From NCBI GenBank assembly GCA_902631785.1, contig CACOZT010000002.1, positions 82,996 to 146,995 on the forward strand: a stretch of 64,000 nt of DNA. Direction: 5' to 3'. How positions within the stretch are numbered: the first letter of the stretch is position 1; every line of letters starts with the position of its first letter. The translations under genes were made by a program, and so were the position numbers. The stretch is from an uncultured SAR86 cluster bacterium (GTDB lineage: Bacteria; Pseudomonadota; Gammaproteobacteria; Magnimaribacterales; D2472). Shown in pieces: positions 9,906 through 19,451 of the stretch. The notes beneath the pieces are model-generated. The model was not told the DNA's origin. It worked only from the letters and a program-made list of their open reading frames with translations, and did no database searches.

Positions 9906-10249
9906 TGTATAAGTTATCTCAGGATAATGACAATGATTCAAATTCATCTGATCTTGGCGCAGTTGTTCTTGAAAAAGAACCTGAAGTCAAAGAACCACCG
10001 TCTTACCAAGTAGTTTTAATAAATGATGATTACACTCCAATGGAGTTTGTTGTATTCGTTCTTCAAACTGTTTTTGGACACACTCATCAAAAATCAACAG
10101 AAATAATGATGACTGTTCATACAAAAGGTAAGGGTGTTTGTGGTATATTCTCAAAAGAGATCGCTGAAATGATGTCATACGAGGTCAATACAATGGCAAA
10201 AGATCATGGACATCCTCTTTTGAGCGAAATAGAACCATTAACTGATTAA
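9905..10249 (+). CDS. clpS: ClpS, adaptor for ClpAP protease
   Basis: ClpS binds N-degron substrates (N-terminal bulky residues) and delivers them to ClpA. The 114-residue protein has a disordered N-terminus (residues 1-30, needed for delivery) and the ClpS core starting at PSYQVVLINDDYTPMEFV, where the NDD and the Met line the N-degron pocket. The C-terminal half contains VHTKGKGVCGIFSKEIAE. Its ATG overlaps the icd stop by one base and clpA follows three bases after its stop, so adaptor and unfoldase are probably co-translated. Confidence 0.97.
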   Translation: MYKLSQDNDNDSNSSDLGAVVLEKEPEVKEPPSYQVVLINDDYTPMEFVVFVLQTVFGHTHQKSTEIMMTVHTKGKGVCGIFSKEIAEMMSYEVNTMAKDHGHPLLSEIEPLTD

Positions 10250-10252
10250 TAA

Positions 10253-12490
10253 ATGTTTAGTAAAGAATTAGAACTTTCCATTGCTGCGTTATTCGATAAA
10301 GCTCATGAAGCTAATATTCAATATATAACCGTTGAACATCTGCTTTTAATGATAATGAGTGATTTTGATGTTAAAGAGTTTTTTAAAACGAAAGGTATAA
10401 GTATTGATTCACTCAAAGATGATTTAAACAATCATTTAAACAAGAACGTTGTATCAAAAATTGATCAGCAAAAACCAGTTCAACCTACCTTAGGTTTTCA
10501 AAGAGTTCTTCAGCGAGCAGTTTTTCATATTCAATCCTCAGGTAAAGGTGTTGTAAAACCTATAAATATTCTTGTTGCAATTTTTTCTGAAAAAGAATCT
10601 CATTCGGTTTTTTTATTAAATAAATATAAGTTAAGTAGGCTTGATGTAGTAACTTACTTATCACATGGACCAAAAAACTCTTCTGAAGATGATAAATCAA
10701 TTGATAAAAATGAAGAAAGCAATAATGAATTATCATCTGAAAACGAGTTCTTAATTAATCTAAATAATTTAGTTTCAAACAATAAAATTGACAAAATTAT
10801 TGGTAGAAAAAAAGAAATTGAAAGATTAGTACAAATTCTATCTAGACGAAATAAAAATAATCCATTATTGGTTGGTGAATCTGGTGTTGGAAAAACAGCT
10901 ATTGCAGAGGGCTTAGCATACCTAATTTCAAAAAAAGAAGTCCCATCAATTATGGAAAATACTATTGTCTATTCATTAGATATAGCTGCATTAATTGCTG
11001 GAACAAAATATAGAGGAGATTTTGAAAAACGTCTAAAACAAGTTTTATCATTTTTATCTAAACAAGATAATCCAATATTATTTATTGACGAAATACATAC
11101 CATTATAGGTGCTGGCTCTGCATCAGGTGGATCATTAGATGTTTCAAATTTACTCAAACCCGCACTTGGAAAAGGGGAAATTAGATGTATTGGATCAACA
11201 ACATTTCAAGAATACAGAGGAATATTTAATCAAAATCAAGCTTTATCAAGAAGATTCCAAAAAATTGATGTAGTTGAGCCTACTTTTGATGAGTGTGAAG
11301 AGATTCTGAATGGCATTAAGGATATTTATGAAGACTACCATGATGTAAAGTATTCGGATGAATCAATTAAATCATCAATTGAACTTTCATCCAAATATAT
11401 AAACGATAGATTCTTACCTGATAAAGCTATAGATGTTATTGATGAAACGGGCGCGTTATTAAATATAAATAGAAAAAATAAAAAAACTATTAAAGTTTCA
11501 AAAAATGATATCGAGATGACAATATCAAAAATTACAAAAATACCAGAACAAACTATTACAACTAGCGACAAAAAAGATCTTAAAAACTTAGAAGAAAATT
11601 TAAAACGTGTTATTTTCGGTCAAAATAAAGCAGTTTCAACACTTTCGAATGCTATTAAATTGTCAAGAGTAGGTCTTAGAGACGAAAATAAAACAATAGG
11701 ATCTTTCTTATTTACTGGTCCAACTGGAGTAGGGAAAACAGAAATATCAAAACAGTTATCTGAAATTCTTGGTATAGATCTTATTAGATTTGATATGAGT
11801 GAATATATGGAGAGACATACTGTTTCCAGATTAATTGGAGCGCCTCCAGGTTATGTTGGATTTGACCAGGGAGGGCTTTTGACAGAAGCAATAGTCAAAT
11901 CGCCACATTGTGTTCTTTTATTAGATGAAATTGAAAAAGCTCATCCAGACATTTTCAATATACTCCTTCAAGTTATGGATGCAGGTCAATTAACTGATAA
12001 TAACGGACGAAAATCAGATTTTAGAAACGTAATATTGATTATGACAACAAATATAGGTGCTGAACTTCTAAGCAAGAGAAATATTGGTTTTGCTGAATCC
12101 TCCAATGAATCAGATGCTATGAACTCACTTAAAAGATTATTTTCACCAGAGTTTAGAAATAGACTTGATGAAACAATACAATTTAATTATTTAGATAAGA
12201 GTGTTATCTTGTCAATTGTTGATAAGTTTCTTACTAAACTTCAGGCACAACTTGATAAAAGAAATGTTGAAATACAAGTTTCTAAAAAAGTTATTGAATG
12301 GATTGCAGATAACGGATATGACAAAGAAATGGGTGCAAGGCCTATGGAAAGATTTATATCACAAAATATAAAAAAACCTCTTGTAGATAAATTACTATTC
12401 GGAAATCTTAAGAGTGGCGGATTAATTAAATTGGATATCGAGAAGGGTGAATTAAAATTTTCTGATTCTAAAACAGAAGTTAAAGCCTAA
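10253..12490 (+). CDS. clpA: ClpA, AAA+ unfoldase of ClpAP
   Basis: ClpA unfolds substrates and feeds them to the ClpP peptidase (clpP is not in the window). The 745-residue protein has the double Clp N domain (about 1-145) that docks ClpS. AAA-1 carries Walker A GESGVGKTA and Walker B LFIDEIHT; AAA-2 carries GPTGVGKTE and LLLDEIEKAHP. The ClpP-docking loop motif reads NIGF (family IGL/IGF) just before FSPEFRNRLDE. No ClpB-type middle coiled coil is present, which separates it from ClpB. It is convergent with infA, with one base between the stops. Confidence 0.97.
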   Translation: MFSKELELSIAALFDKAHEANIQYITVEHLLLMIMSDFDVKEFFKTKGISIDSLKDDLNNHLNKNVVSKIDQQKPVQPTLGFQRVLQRAVFHIQSSGKGVVKPINILVAIFSEKESHSVFLLNKYKLSRLDVVTYLSHGPKNSSEDDKSIDKNEESNNELSSENEFLINLNNLVSNNKIDKIIGRKKEIERLVQILSRRNKNNPLLVGESGVGKTAIAEGLAYLISKKEVPSIMENTIVYSLDIAALIAGTKYRGDFEKRLKQVLSFLSKQDNPILFIDEIHTIIGAGSASGGSLDVSNLLKPALGKGEIRCIGSTTFQEYRGIFNQNQALSRRFQKIDVVEPTFDECEEILNGIKDIYEDYHDVKYSDESIKSSIELSSKYINDRFLPDKAIDVIDETGALLNINRKNKKTIKVSKNDIEMTISKITKIPEQTITTSDKKDLKNLEENLKRVIFGQNKAVSTLSNAIKLSRVGLRDENKTIGSFLFTGPTGVGKTEISKQLSEILGIDLIRFDMSEYMERHTVSRLIGAPPGYVGFDQGGLLTEAIVKSPHCVLLLDEIEKAHPDIFNILLQVMDAGQLTDNNGRKSDFRNVILIMTTNIGAELLSKRNIGFAESSNESDAMNSLKRLFSPEFRNRLDETIQFNYLDKSVILSIVDKFLTKLQAQLDKRNVEIQVSKKVIEWIADNGYDKEMGARPMERFISQNIKKPLVDKLLFGNLKSGGLIKLDIEKGELKFSDSKTEVKA

Positions 12491-12491
12491 A

Positions 12492-12710
12492 TTATCTGCC
12501 TCTGAATGTAATCCTTCCAACTGTTAAATCATAAGGAGTCATTTCTACTTTAACTTTATCACCTGTGAGAATTCTAATGTAATGTTTTCTCATCTTGCCT
12601 GATATGTGAGCTGTGATGATATGGTCGTTTTCTAACTTAACTTTGAATTTTGTATTAGGAAGAGTTTCAATAACTTCTCCTTCAAATTCTAATTGATCTT
12701 CTTTTGACAT
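12492..12710 (-). CDS. infA: Translation initiation factor IF-1
   Basis: This 72-residue OB-fold protein has the standard IF-1 length and sequence ([45 protein letters not shown]) and ends in [10 protein letters not shown]-1 binds the ribosomal A site during initiation. Its position beside clpA is conserved in gammaproteobacteria. It stands alone on the minus strand, with a 119-base divergent gap upstream. Confidence 0.98.
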   Translation of the reverse strand: MSKEDQLEFEGEVIETLPNTKFKVKLENDHIITAHISGKMRKHYIRILTGDKVKVEMTPYDLTVGRITFRGR

Positions 12711-12829
12711 GCCTTATTTTACACTAATTTCTTTGTTCAATTTCTTTTAATATGTGATTTAATAAAAGGATATTACAAATTGAATTATTAAACCATTTAG
12801 CTAGACTTTAATTATAACGAGGAATCAAT

Positions 12830-13138
12830 ATGAGTGATGTAAAAGTTTATATGTTAGCAAACCTTCAAATTCATGATGCCGAAAAATATAGGCTTTATGA
12901 AAAAGGCTTCTTTCCAATATTAAAAAAACATGAAGGTGAATTTATCACCTATGATGACAATATAGTACACATCGAAGGTACTAAACCTATGGAAGGTAGA
13001 GTTATATTATTTTGCTTTCCATCAGAAAAACACGCAGACGATTGGTATTCAGATCCTGAATATCAAGCGATAAGTGAACATCGAAGAAGTGGTACAACAT
13101 CAACAATAACTAGAATTAAAGGTTTGCCACCTAGATAG
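12830..13138 (+). CDS. DUF1330 family dimeric alpha/beta-barrel protein
   Basis: This 102-residue protein has the pattern of the DUF1330 branch of dimeric ferredoxin-like barrel proteins: an N-terminal strand (VYMLANLQI), then DAEKYRLYEKGFFPILKKHEG, then a C-terminal FPSEKHADDWYSDPEYQAI and a final arginine-rich strand. The biochemical role of the family is unknown. A good ribosome site (GAGGA, 6 bases before the ATG) supports the start. It stands alone and divergent from infA. A second, less similar DUF1330 gene occurs at 26123. Confidence 0.85.
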   Translation: MSDVKVYMLANLQIHDAEKYRLYEKGFFPILKKHEGEFITYDDNIVHIEGTKPMEGRVILFCFPSEKHADDWYSDPEYQAISEHRRSGTTSTITRIKGLPPR

Positions 13139-13153
13139 ATATCTATAATTTAA

Positions 13154-13169
13154 CATAATATATATTATG
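13154..13169. repeat. 16-base perfect palindrome (CATAATATATATTATG)
   Basis: The gap between the DUF1330 gene and the convergent hypothetical gene at 13243 contains this perfect palindrome, followed by a second run of TATATAT. It is AT-rich with no GC stem and no clean T tract, so it is not a convincing intrinsic terminator. It could be an operator-like site or chance in AT-rich sequence. Confidence 0.35.
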
Positions 13170-13242
13170 CGAAGTTATATATATTAATATGAACTATACC
13201 CTGCCTTAAGAATTGTTAATATAAATTAAAAAAAGTAGGATT

Positions 13243-13683
13243 TTATCCTTTAGGTACCGGCTGGTCTGACCAGTTCCAGTCACTATCAGAGCATTTATCA
13301 ACAAGAAGTACTTGAAGTTCTTCTAGTAAAAGAAGACCGTCTTGAAACTCTACAACAGTTGGATCAACTGCACTAGATTGAAAACCAATAAAATTTGAGC
13401 CTCTCTTGGGATTATTTGTAGTAACACCGGCTGTAAATGAAGCAGTACTTCTATCTGCTTGTTCTGTTACCCTACTCGCGATATCAGATAATTGATTTTG
13501 TACTCTGATAATCTGCTGAGATAACTGAACACAATTTAATGATTCAGGTTCATATGGAAAATGGATTCTTGCAGAAGACGTTTCTTGATAAAGAGGAACA
13601 GTTAAAGCACAGCTTGATGTAATAAGTGCACAAGAAAATAACATTGTTACTTTATTGTTTAAAATAGAACTAATTTTAATCAT
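13243..13683 (-). CDS. Hypothetical exported protein, possibly a lipoprotein
   Basis: I do not recognise this 146-residue protein. Residues about 11-26 are hydrophobic (VTMLFSCALITSSCAL), as in a signal peptide. A cysteine at 25 could be lipidated, although TSSC is a poor lipobox. The mature part begins with Pro/Glu-rich sequence, then an amphipathic helix (LNCVQLSQQIIRVQNQLSDI, 49-68), a Gly/Thr/Asn-rich middle, and a second helix around 117-131 (LLLLEELQVLLVDKC). Two cysteines (50 and about 132) might form a disulfide in the periplasm. An AGGGGA ribosome site precedes the ATG. The function is unknown. Confidence 0.7.
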   Translation of the reverse strand: MIKISSILNNKVTMLFSCALITSSCALTVPLYQETSSARIHFPYEPESLNCVQLSQQIIRVQNQLSDIASRVTEQADRSTASFTAGVTTNNPKRGSNFIGFQSSAVDPTVVEFQDGLLLLEELQVLLVDKCSDSDWNWSDQPVPKG

Positions 13684-13744
13684 AAATATCCCCTAAATTA
13701 AGTACATAATATCATATATTAATCCATTAAAATCAACAACATAG

Positions 13745-14050
13745 CTAAATATCGTAATGTGGTGAACCACAAATTGTTGCTTTTAGTCCTGATGCCCCTC
13801 CTTCCAATAAAGGCTCTAATACATCTAACAATCCAGTTTCTACTCTCCAATTTAAATATTTTGCTTGATGTTCAAGAGTTTCCCAGTCTTCTATTAAATG
13901 AATAGTTTCAGTCGATTGTTCGATAAAAGTTACAACTGAAATACAACCATCAAATGATCGAGTTTCAGGTAATGCTAATTTTAAAGTTTCTTTGAGATTA
14001 TCTAACATTCCTTCTTTAGCAGGGAAAGAAACTATAACTAAATTTTTCAT
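13745..14050 (-). CDS. Antibiotic biosynthesis monooxygenase (ABM)-family small protein
   Basis: This 101-residue protein has the ABM (PF03992) dimeric barrel pattern: MKNLVIVSFPAKEGMLDNLKETL, then RSFDGCISVVTFIEQ and IHLIEDWETLEHQAKYLNWR. Family members include quinol monooxygenases such as YgiN and many uncharacterised proteins, so a precise reaction cannot be given. It follows the hypothetical gene at 13243 on the minus strand with 61 bases between them, and is divergent from the peptidase at 14122. The fold call is good; the activity is unknown. Confidence 0.78.
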   Translation of the reverse strand: MKNLVIVSFPAKEGMLDNLKETLKLALPETRSFDGCISVVTFIEQSTETIHLIEDWETLEHQAKYLNWRVETGLLDVLEPLLEGGASGLKATICGSPHYDI

Positions 14051-14121
14051 ATTAACTCCATAAATTTATATTTTTATTATATTATTCAATATAAACATAT
14101 ACATGTTATTAGGGTAATAAA

Positions 14122-16962
14122 ATGCACATAAAAATACTTTCTCTTTTATTAGTTTCATTAAATTTTAATGCTAATACATTAATGGAACCAACATCGAAAT
14201 CAGAAGATTTATATGAGGGTGTTATTTTAGATGGGACATATTCTAGTGATATTGATAGACCATCAGTATATCTAGGATTTGAAGTTGGAGAGCGTGTTGC
14301 TTCGCCCTATCAAATATCTAATGCAGTATTGGCATGGGCAAAACAATCTGACCGAATGATTGTTAAGGAGTATGCAAAAAGTCATGAAGGCCGTCCTCTA
14401 TACGCAATATTTATATCATCACCAGAAAACTTATCTAATTTAGATGAAATTAAAGAAAATATAAATTTACTATCTGATGGAGAAAATACAAATGGAAACA
14501 AAGCTAGATCATTAATTGATAAGTTGCCAGCTATTGCATGGATGGCTTATTCAATTCATGGAAATGAGACGTCTGGTGCAGATGCTGCTTTAGCAGCAAT
14601 ATACCATTTTATAGCCAGTGAAGATTCTGAAACCATTGAGATGCTTGATAAAATGTTGATCATCATTGATCCGATGATGAATCCAGATGGTAGAGCAAGA
14701 TTTGCTAAATCTTTACAGGAATACAGAGGTACATCTCCAAATTATGATGATCAATCTTTGCTACATACAGGTGATTGGCCCTACGGAAGAACAAATCATT
14801 ATTTTTTTGATCTGAATAGAGATTGGATATATTTAACTCAACCTGAAACTCAAGGAAGAGTAAAACTTATTAATGAATGGAATCCACAAATACTCGTCGA
14901 TGCGCATGAGATGGGACCTCAAGATACATTTATGACAGGCCCTCCTAGAGAGCCTATAAATAAAAATATTGATAAAGATTTATTAAAGTGGGGAAATATA
15001 TTTGCACAAGACCAAGGAAATGCATTTGATGATAGAAACTGGCGTTTTTATACTGGCGAATGGCATGAAGATTTGTATCCTGGTTATTCTTTTTATGCTC
15101 AATTTAGCGGTACTTTAGGAATTTTGTATGAACAATCCAGAATGGCTGAAGATGGCGTAAGAAGACCTGAAGGATCAATTCAATCATATAAAGAATCAGT
15201 TCATCATCAGTATGTAAGCACCATGGTTAACCTAAGAACCCTTCTCAATAACTCGAAAGAAATGTATCAAGATTATTGGGAAGGAAGAAAATATAACGTA
15301 TCAAGAGACAGCAAATATGCCAATAAATCTTATGTCATATTGCCAACAAAAAATAATACGAGAATCAATACACTTGCAGAAAAATTAAAATTCCAAGATA
15401 TTAAAATCTATAAAAATAATAAACCTATTCTTGTAAAAAATATTTTAAAACAAACTGGAGATATAGAAGAAAATTTCACTATTCCGCCAGGAAGTATGAT
15501 TATTCCAAATCGCCAAGCTGAAGCCCCTCTTATAGCAGCGATAATGGAATTCGATGCTGAAATAGATGAAGAAGTGCTGATTGAAGAAAAACAAAGCGTT
15601 CTTAGAGACGGCTCCTCAATAATGTATGACACAACGGCATTTAATTTTTCAATGGTATATGGTCTTGAGGCTATCACTGTTTCTGAAAATATAAGTTCAA
15701 ATTTAGATGTTTGGGAATCTTCAGTAACTTCTATCGATGTTAACGAAGACGCTGTAATGTGGGCAACAGAAGGAATAGATGACAATTCAGTAGCTTTTGC
15801 TGCAAGATTGATGGAACAAGATATTCAAGTAAGAATTCTAGATAAGGAAGCTACTTTGTCAGGATATGATCTATCACGAGGAAGTGTTGTAGTTATTAAA
15901 ATGGATAATGCAAAAGTAGATGATTTAAATGGAATTATTAAAAAAGTGGCTTCTGATTTAGATATTTCAATTATTTCACTTGATACAGGTTTTGGGCCTG
16001 AAGAACTTCCTGATTGGGGTGGAAGACATTTTAGATTACTTAAAAAACCTCAAATAGCAATACTGAGCCATGAGGGATTTAACTCATATGACGTTGGAGT
16101 TAGCTGGTGGTCAATTGATCATCATTTAGGGATCAGACATAGTCAGCTTAATACATCTATATTGAATTATGCTGACTTGAGAAGATATAACACGATTATT
16201 GTTCCAAGCGGATGGGCGCTTGATGATATTTCAAAAAAATCATTAAATGACTGGGTTAAACAAGGCGGTACATTAATTGCTCACAATTATGGAACTAGAT
16301 CTTTAATTGGTGAAAATGGCATAGGTAATGTTAAACATTTAAGCGATACATTTGATAACAGTGGGGATTATGATTTTGATTTGCAAAGAGAAATTTACTC
16401 ACTTGAAAACGATATTGATAAAGAAGGAGCTCTTAATAATAAAATTGATCTGGATATTAATTATCCATGGGAGAATGCAGAAAATATATCTGTTGATTTA
16501 AAGAAAAGAGATAAGTGGCAGTCAATATTTATGCCTTCTGGTGCAATGGTCGCTGGACGAACAGATCAAGAACATTGGTTAACATTTGGATCAATTGATA
16601 CGTTGCCAGTCTTATATGGTAACTACCCTATCCTTATGACTAGTGATAATGCACAAGCAGCAGTTAGAATTGGTGAATTGACAAACGATCCGACAAAAGA
16701 AACAGCTAGAGCTATTAATTGGTCAACACTGCCAGCTGGTAAAGACATTAATGTAAGAATGAGCGGCTTAGTTTGGCCTGAAGCATCTCAAAGAATCGCA
16801 AATTCTGCATATTTAACTAGAGAAAAAATTGGCAAAGGACAATTAATATTATTTTCTGGTGAACCAAATTATAGAGGATCAGCACTTGGAACAAATAGAT
16901 TATGGCTAAATGCTGTTGTTTATGGAGCTGGATTAGGAACAAATCAAAAGGTTGTTCTATAA
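14122..16962 (+). CDS. Secreted M14-family zinc carboxypeptidase-like protein
   Basis: This is a 946-residue exported protein with a signal peptide over about residues 1-18. The N-terminal half is an M14 peptidase domain: zinc ligands H146 and E149 in SIHGNET, and H262 in LVDAHEMG, with the substrate arginine region FDLNRDW between them. The roughly 550-residue C-terminal part is not catalytic by motif. It includes a segment that reads like a glutamine-amidotransferase-like Rossmann domain (NTIIVPSGWALDDISKKSLN). Large M14 proteins of this design are common in marine bacteria and presumably degrade peptides in the periplasm. The next gene starts 5 bases later, so they probably form one transcription unit. 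Confidence 0.86.
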   Translation: MHIKILSLLLVSLNFNANTLMEPTSKSEDLYEGVILDGTYSSDIDRPSVYLGFEVGERVASPYQISNAVLAWAKQSDRMIVKEYAKSHEGRPLYAIFISSPENLSNLDEIKENINLLSDGENTNGNKARSLIDKLPAIAWMAYSIHGNETSGADAALAAIYHFIASEDSETIEMLDKMLIIIDPMMNPDGRARFAKSLQEYRGTSPNYDDQSLLHTGDWPYGRTNHYFFDLNRDWIYLTQPETQGRVKLINEWNPQILVDAHEMGPQDTFMTGPPREPINKNIDKDLLKWGNIFAQDQGNAFDDRNWRFYTGEWHEDLYPGYSFYAQFSGTLGILYEQSRMAEDGVRRPEGSIQSYKESVHHQYVSTMVNLRTLLNNSKEMYQDYWEGRKYNVSRDSKYANKSYVILPTKNNTRINTLAEKLKFQDIKIYKNNKPILVKNILKQTGDIEENFTIPPGSMIIPNRQAEAPLIAAIMEFDAEIDEEVLIEEKQSVLRDGSSIMYDTTAFNFSMVYGLEAITVSENISSNLDVWESSVTSIDVNEDAVMWATEGIDDNSVAFAARLMEQDIQVRILDKEATLSGYDLSRGSVVVIKMDNAKVDDLNGIIKKVASDLDISIISLDTGFGPEELPDWGGRHFRLLKKPQIAILSHEGFNSYDVGVSWWSIDHHLGIRHSQLNTSILNYADLRRYNTIIVPSGWALDDISKKSLNDWVKQGGTLIAHNYGTRSLIGENGIGNVKHLSDTFDNSGDYDFDLQREIYSLENDIDKEGALNNKIDLDINYPWENAENISVDLKKRDKWQSIFMPSGAMVAGRTDQEHWLTFGSIDTLPVLYGNYPILMTSDNAQAAVRIGELTNDPTKETARAINWSTLPAGKDINVRMSGLVWPEASQRIANSAYLTREKIGKGQLILFSGEPNYRGSALGTNRLWLNAVVYGAGLGTNQKVVL

Positions 16963-16967
16963 AATAA

Positions 16968-18422
16968 ATGCAGTCCTTAAGAGATTTATGGAAAATTGCA
17001 ACTGCCTATCTTGTTGGAAGTTTTGCTTTAATACAGTTTGTAAATATTGCCCTACCGTATTTTGAAGTTGAATCAATTTTAGGATTGAGTTCTGATATAT
17101 TAATGCGTTTTTTATTTATTGGTCTTCCAATTGGATTACCTTTGGTTCTTGTAATTGGTTTTGCATTAAATAAAAAAGGCTTAATCAATCAAATTTCTTC
17201 AACTGATAATAAGGATAATACTGGTTCTTATAAACAAAAAATTGCTGTTGTTCCATTTACAAACCTAAACAAAGACGAAGATGGTGCTTTTTTAGTTGAT
17301 GGTATTGTTGAAGATCTTATAACAGAATTTTCGATGATTAAGGAAATTGAAATTTTGTCAAGACAATCTTGTTTTGACTTCAGAGAAAAAAATTATTCTT
17401 TAGATGAATTTAGAAAAGATTTTGGTATTGATTATGTAGTCTCCGGAAGTATTCGAATTATCAGTGAGAGAATTAGAATATCTGTTGAACTTTCCGAATT
17501 AAATGAAGGCAAAGTTATTTGGGGAAATAAATATGACAGAGTAAAAGAAGACATTTTTGATATTCAGGATGAGATAGTTAGAAAAATTACTATTTCTTTA
17601 ATTGGTGAAATTGAATTATCAAGTCTTGAAAGAGCAAAAAGAAAACCAACAGAAAATATGAATTCTTATGAGTGTCTGTTGAAAGGAAAGGAATTACATC
17701 ACAAATTTACAAAAGAAGACAATCAAGAATCTATAAAAGCTCTAGATCAGTCAATCAAAGCTGATTCTAATAATTCTCAAGCATTTGCATGGAAGGCATG
17801 TGCTCTTGGCCAAGCTTTTGGGCGAGGATATCGTGAAGATACTGATACTTTGATGAAAGAGATAATGGATAATATTAATAAGGCTGTCGAACTTAATAAT
17901 AATGATTTTGAAGCTCATAGAATGTTAGCTGAAGTTCATCTTTCTCTTCATGATTTTGATAAGGCTATAGATCATGGTGGAAAAGCCTATCAACTTAATC
18001 CAAATGATCCTAGAGTATCTTCAGTTTACGGTGAAATATTAATAAGAACGGGTAATCTAGATGAAGGAATAAAACATCTAGAAAAAGCATATGAGTTAGA
18101 TCCAATACCTCAAGGACAAAATACTTCAGATAGAAGAATTTATGCTCTTTTAACAGGATATTATTTTTTAAATAATATTGAAAAATGCAATGAGTTAATT
18201 AATAAAATCACAGAATTAGATTTTAAATCCTGGTTGTTATCATATGATGTATTCACAAAAAATAATATTGAAGTAAATAATCAAAAATGGTTTGCAAAAG
18301 GTTTGCAAAAATTCTCTAACTTTGACGTTAATATGGAAGTTGACCGATTTCATTTAAATAATAATAACTTACAATCAGAACTTATAAGTACTGCAAAGCA
18401 ACTACTAAACAATGAGCTATAA
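16968..18422 (+). CDS. TolB/FlgO-like domain plus TPR membrane protein
   Basis: This 484-residue protein has hydrophobic segments at about 12-31 and 44-67. A domain at roughly 91-205 (KIAVVPFTNLNKDEDGAFLV, then DYVVSGSIR and KVIWGNKYD) is the TolB-N/FlgO-like module usually found in multi-domain adenylate cyclase-type proteins. TPR helices run from about 225 to 400 (NDFEAHRMLAEVHLSLHDFD and NPNDPRVSSVYGEILIRTGN). Automated annotation often calls such proteins adenylate cyclases, but no cyclase catalytic domain is present. It probably acts as a membrane-tethered protein-interaction scaffold. It follows the M14 peptidase by 5 bases and precedes the cysteine synthase by 3. Confidence 0.8.
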   Translation: MQSLRDLWKIATAYLVGSFALIQFVNIALPYFEVESILGLSSDILMRFLFIGLPIGLPLVLVIGFALNKKGLINQISSTDNKDNTGSYKQKIAVVPFTNLNKDEDGAFLVDGIVEDLITEFSMIKEIEILSRQSCFDFREKNYSLDEFRKDFGIDYVVSGSIRIISERIRISVELSELNEGKVIWGNKYDRVKEDIFDIQDEIVRKITISLIGEIELSSLERAKRKPTENMNSYECLLKGKELHHKFTKEDNQESIKALDQSIKADSNNSQAFAWKACALGQAFGRGYREDTDTLMKEIMDNINKAVELNNNDFEAHRMLAEVHLSLHDFDKAIDHGGKAYQLNPNDPRVSSVYGEILIRTGNLDEGIKHLEKAYELDPIPQGQNTSDRRIYALLTGYYFLNNIEKCNELINKITELDFKSWLLSYDVFTKNNIEVNNQKWFAKGLQKFSNFDVNMEVDRFHLNNNNLQSELISTAKQLLNNEL

Positions 18423-18425
18423 CAT

Positions 18426-19448
18426 ATGATCTATTCAAATATCCTTGAAACTATTGGAAATACACCGTCCGTAAAGATTAAAAATATCTCTATAAATAAT
18501 ACAAATATTTATGTTAAAGCTGAATACTTTAATCCTGCTAGTTCAGTAAAAGATCGTTTAGCTATAAGCATAATTGAGAATGCAGAAAAAAATGGATCTA
18601 TAGAAAAAGGCCAGACAGTTGTTGAGGCAACTAGCGGTAATACAGGCATCGGTCTTGCTATGGTTTGTGCAGCTAAAAATTATCCTCTAGTAGTAACAAT
18701 GCCAGATAGTGCATCTATTGAAAGACGAAAATTAATGAGATTTCTTGGAGCAAGAGTAATTTTAACTCCTGCATCTGAGGGAGGAACTGGTGCATATGAT
18801 ATTGCAAAAAGATTAGTTCATAAAAACAATTGGTTTTTTGCAAGACAATTTGAAAATGAAGATAACGCAAATATTCACGAAGAAACAACAGGTATTGAAA
18901 TATATAATGACTTCAAAGATATCGGATTAGATTATTGGGTTTCTGGATACGGAACTGGAGGAACTTTCACGGGTGTTTCAAGGACTCTTCGAGAAAAACT
19001 TCCTAATACAAAATTAATATTAACGGAGCCTGATGTAGCCCCGTTAATTGCTAGTGAACATGAACAAAGTAGAAATAGTGATGGTTCGGCTGCTGAGTCT
19101 CACCCAGCTTGGAATCCTCATCCAATTCAAGGATGGACAACTGATTTTATACCTCTCGTTTTACAAGAATCTATTGATAAAGAATACTATGATGAATTAA
19201 TACCAGTTTCTGGTGAAGACGGATTATTTTGGTCACATGAGTTGGCAAAAAAAGAAGGTATTATAACTGGGGTCTCAGGCGGATCAACATTTGCTATAGC
19301 AGTTGAAGTAGCTAAAAAAGCGACAAAAGGTTCAAACATTTTATGTATGCTCCCTGATACCGCAGAAAGGTATATGTCTAGTGTGTTATTTGATTCTATT
19401 GAACCAGAAATGAACGAGGAAGAACAAAAACTTTACAACTCGGTTTAA
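18426..19448 (+). CDS. Cysteine synthase (O-acetylserine sulfhydrylase)
   Basis: This PLP enzyme converts O-acetylserine and sulfide to cysteine. The 340-residue protein carries the PLP lysine K42 in ASSVKDRLA, the acetate/substrate loop TSGNTG (69-74) and the phosphate loop GYGTGGT. The C-terminal serine contact to PLP is probably in LPDTAERYMS. The family is clear, but CysK versus CysM cannot be settled by eye, so no symbol is given. It is convergent with the serine acetyltransferase gene, with 3 bases between the stops, so both enzymes of cysteine synthesis are adjacent but on opposite strands. Confidence 0.92.
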   Translation: MIYSNILETIGNTPSVKIKNISINNTNIYVKAEYFNPASSVKDRLAISIIENAEKNGSIEKGQTVVEATSGNTGIGLAMVCAAKNYPLVVTMPDSASIERRKLMRFLGARVILTPASEGGTGAYDIAKRLVHKNNWFFARQFENEDNANIHEETTGIEIYNDFKDIGLDYWVSGYGTGGTFTGVSRTLREKLPNTKLILTEPDVAPLIASEHEQSRNSDGSAAESHPAWNPHPIQGWTTDFIPLVLQESIDKEYYDELIPVSGEDGLFWSHELAKKEGIITGVSGGSTFAIAVEVAKKATKGSNILCMLPDTAERYMSSVLFDSIEPEMNEEEQKLYNSV

Positions 19449-19451
19449 AAT

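Noticed and set aside
15408-15785. 125-residue minus-strand frame inside the M14 peptidase
   Set aside because: Serine/isoleucine-rich shadow of the peptidase, with no start signal.
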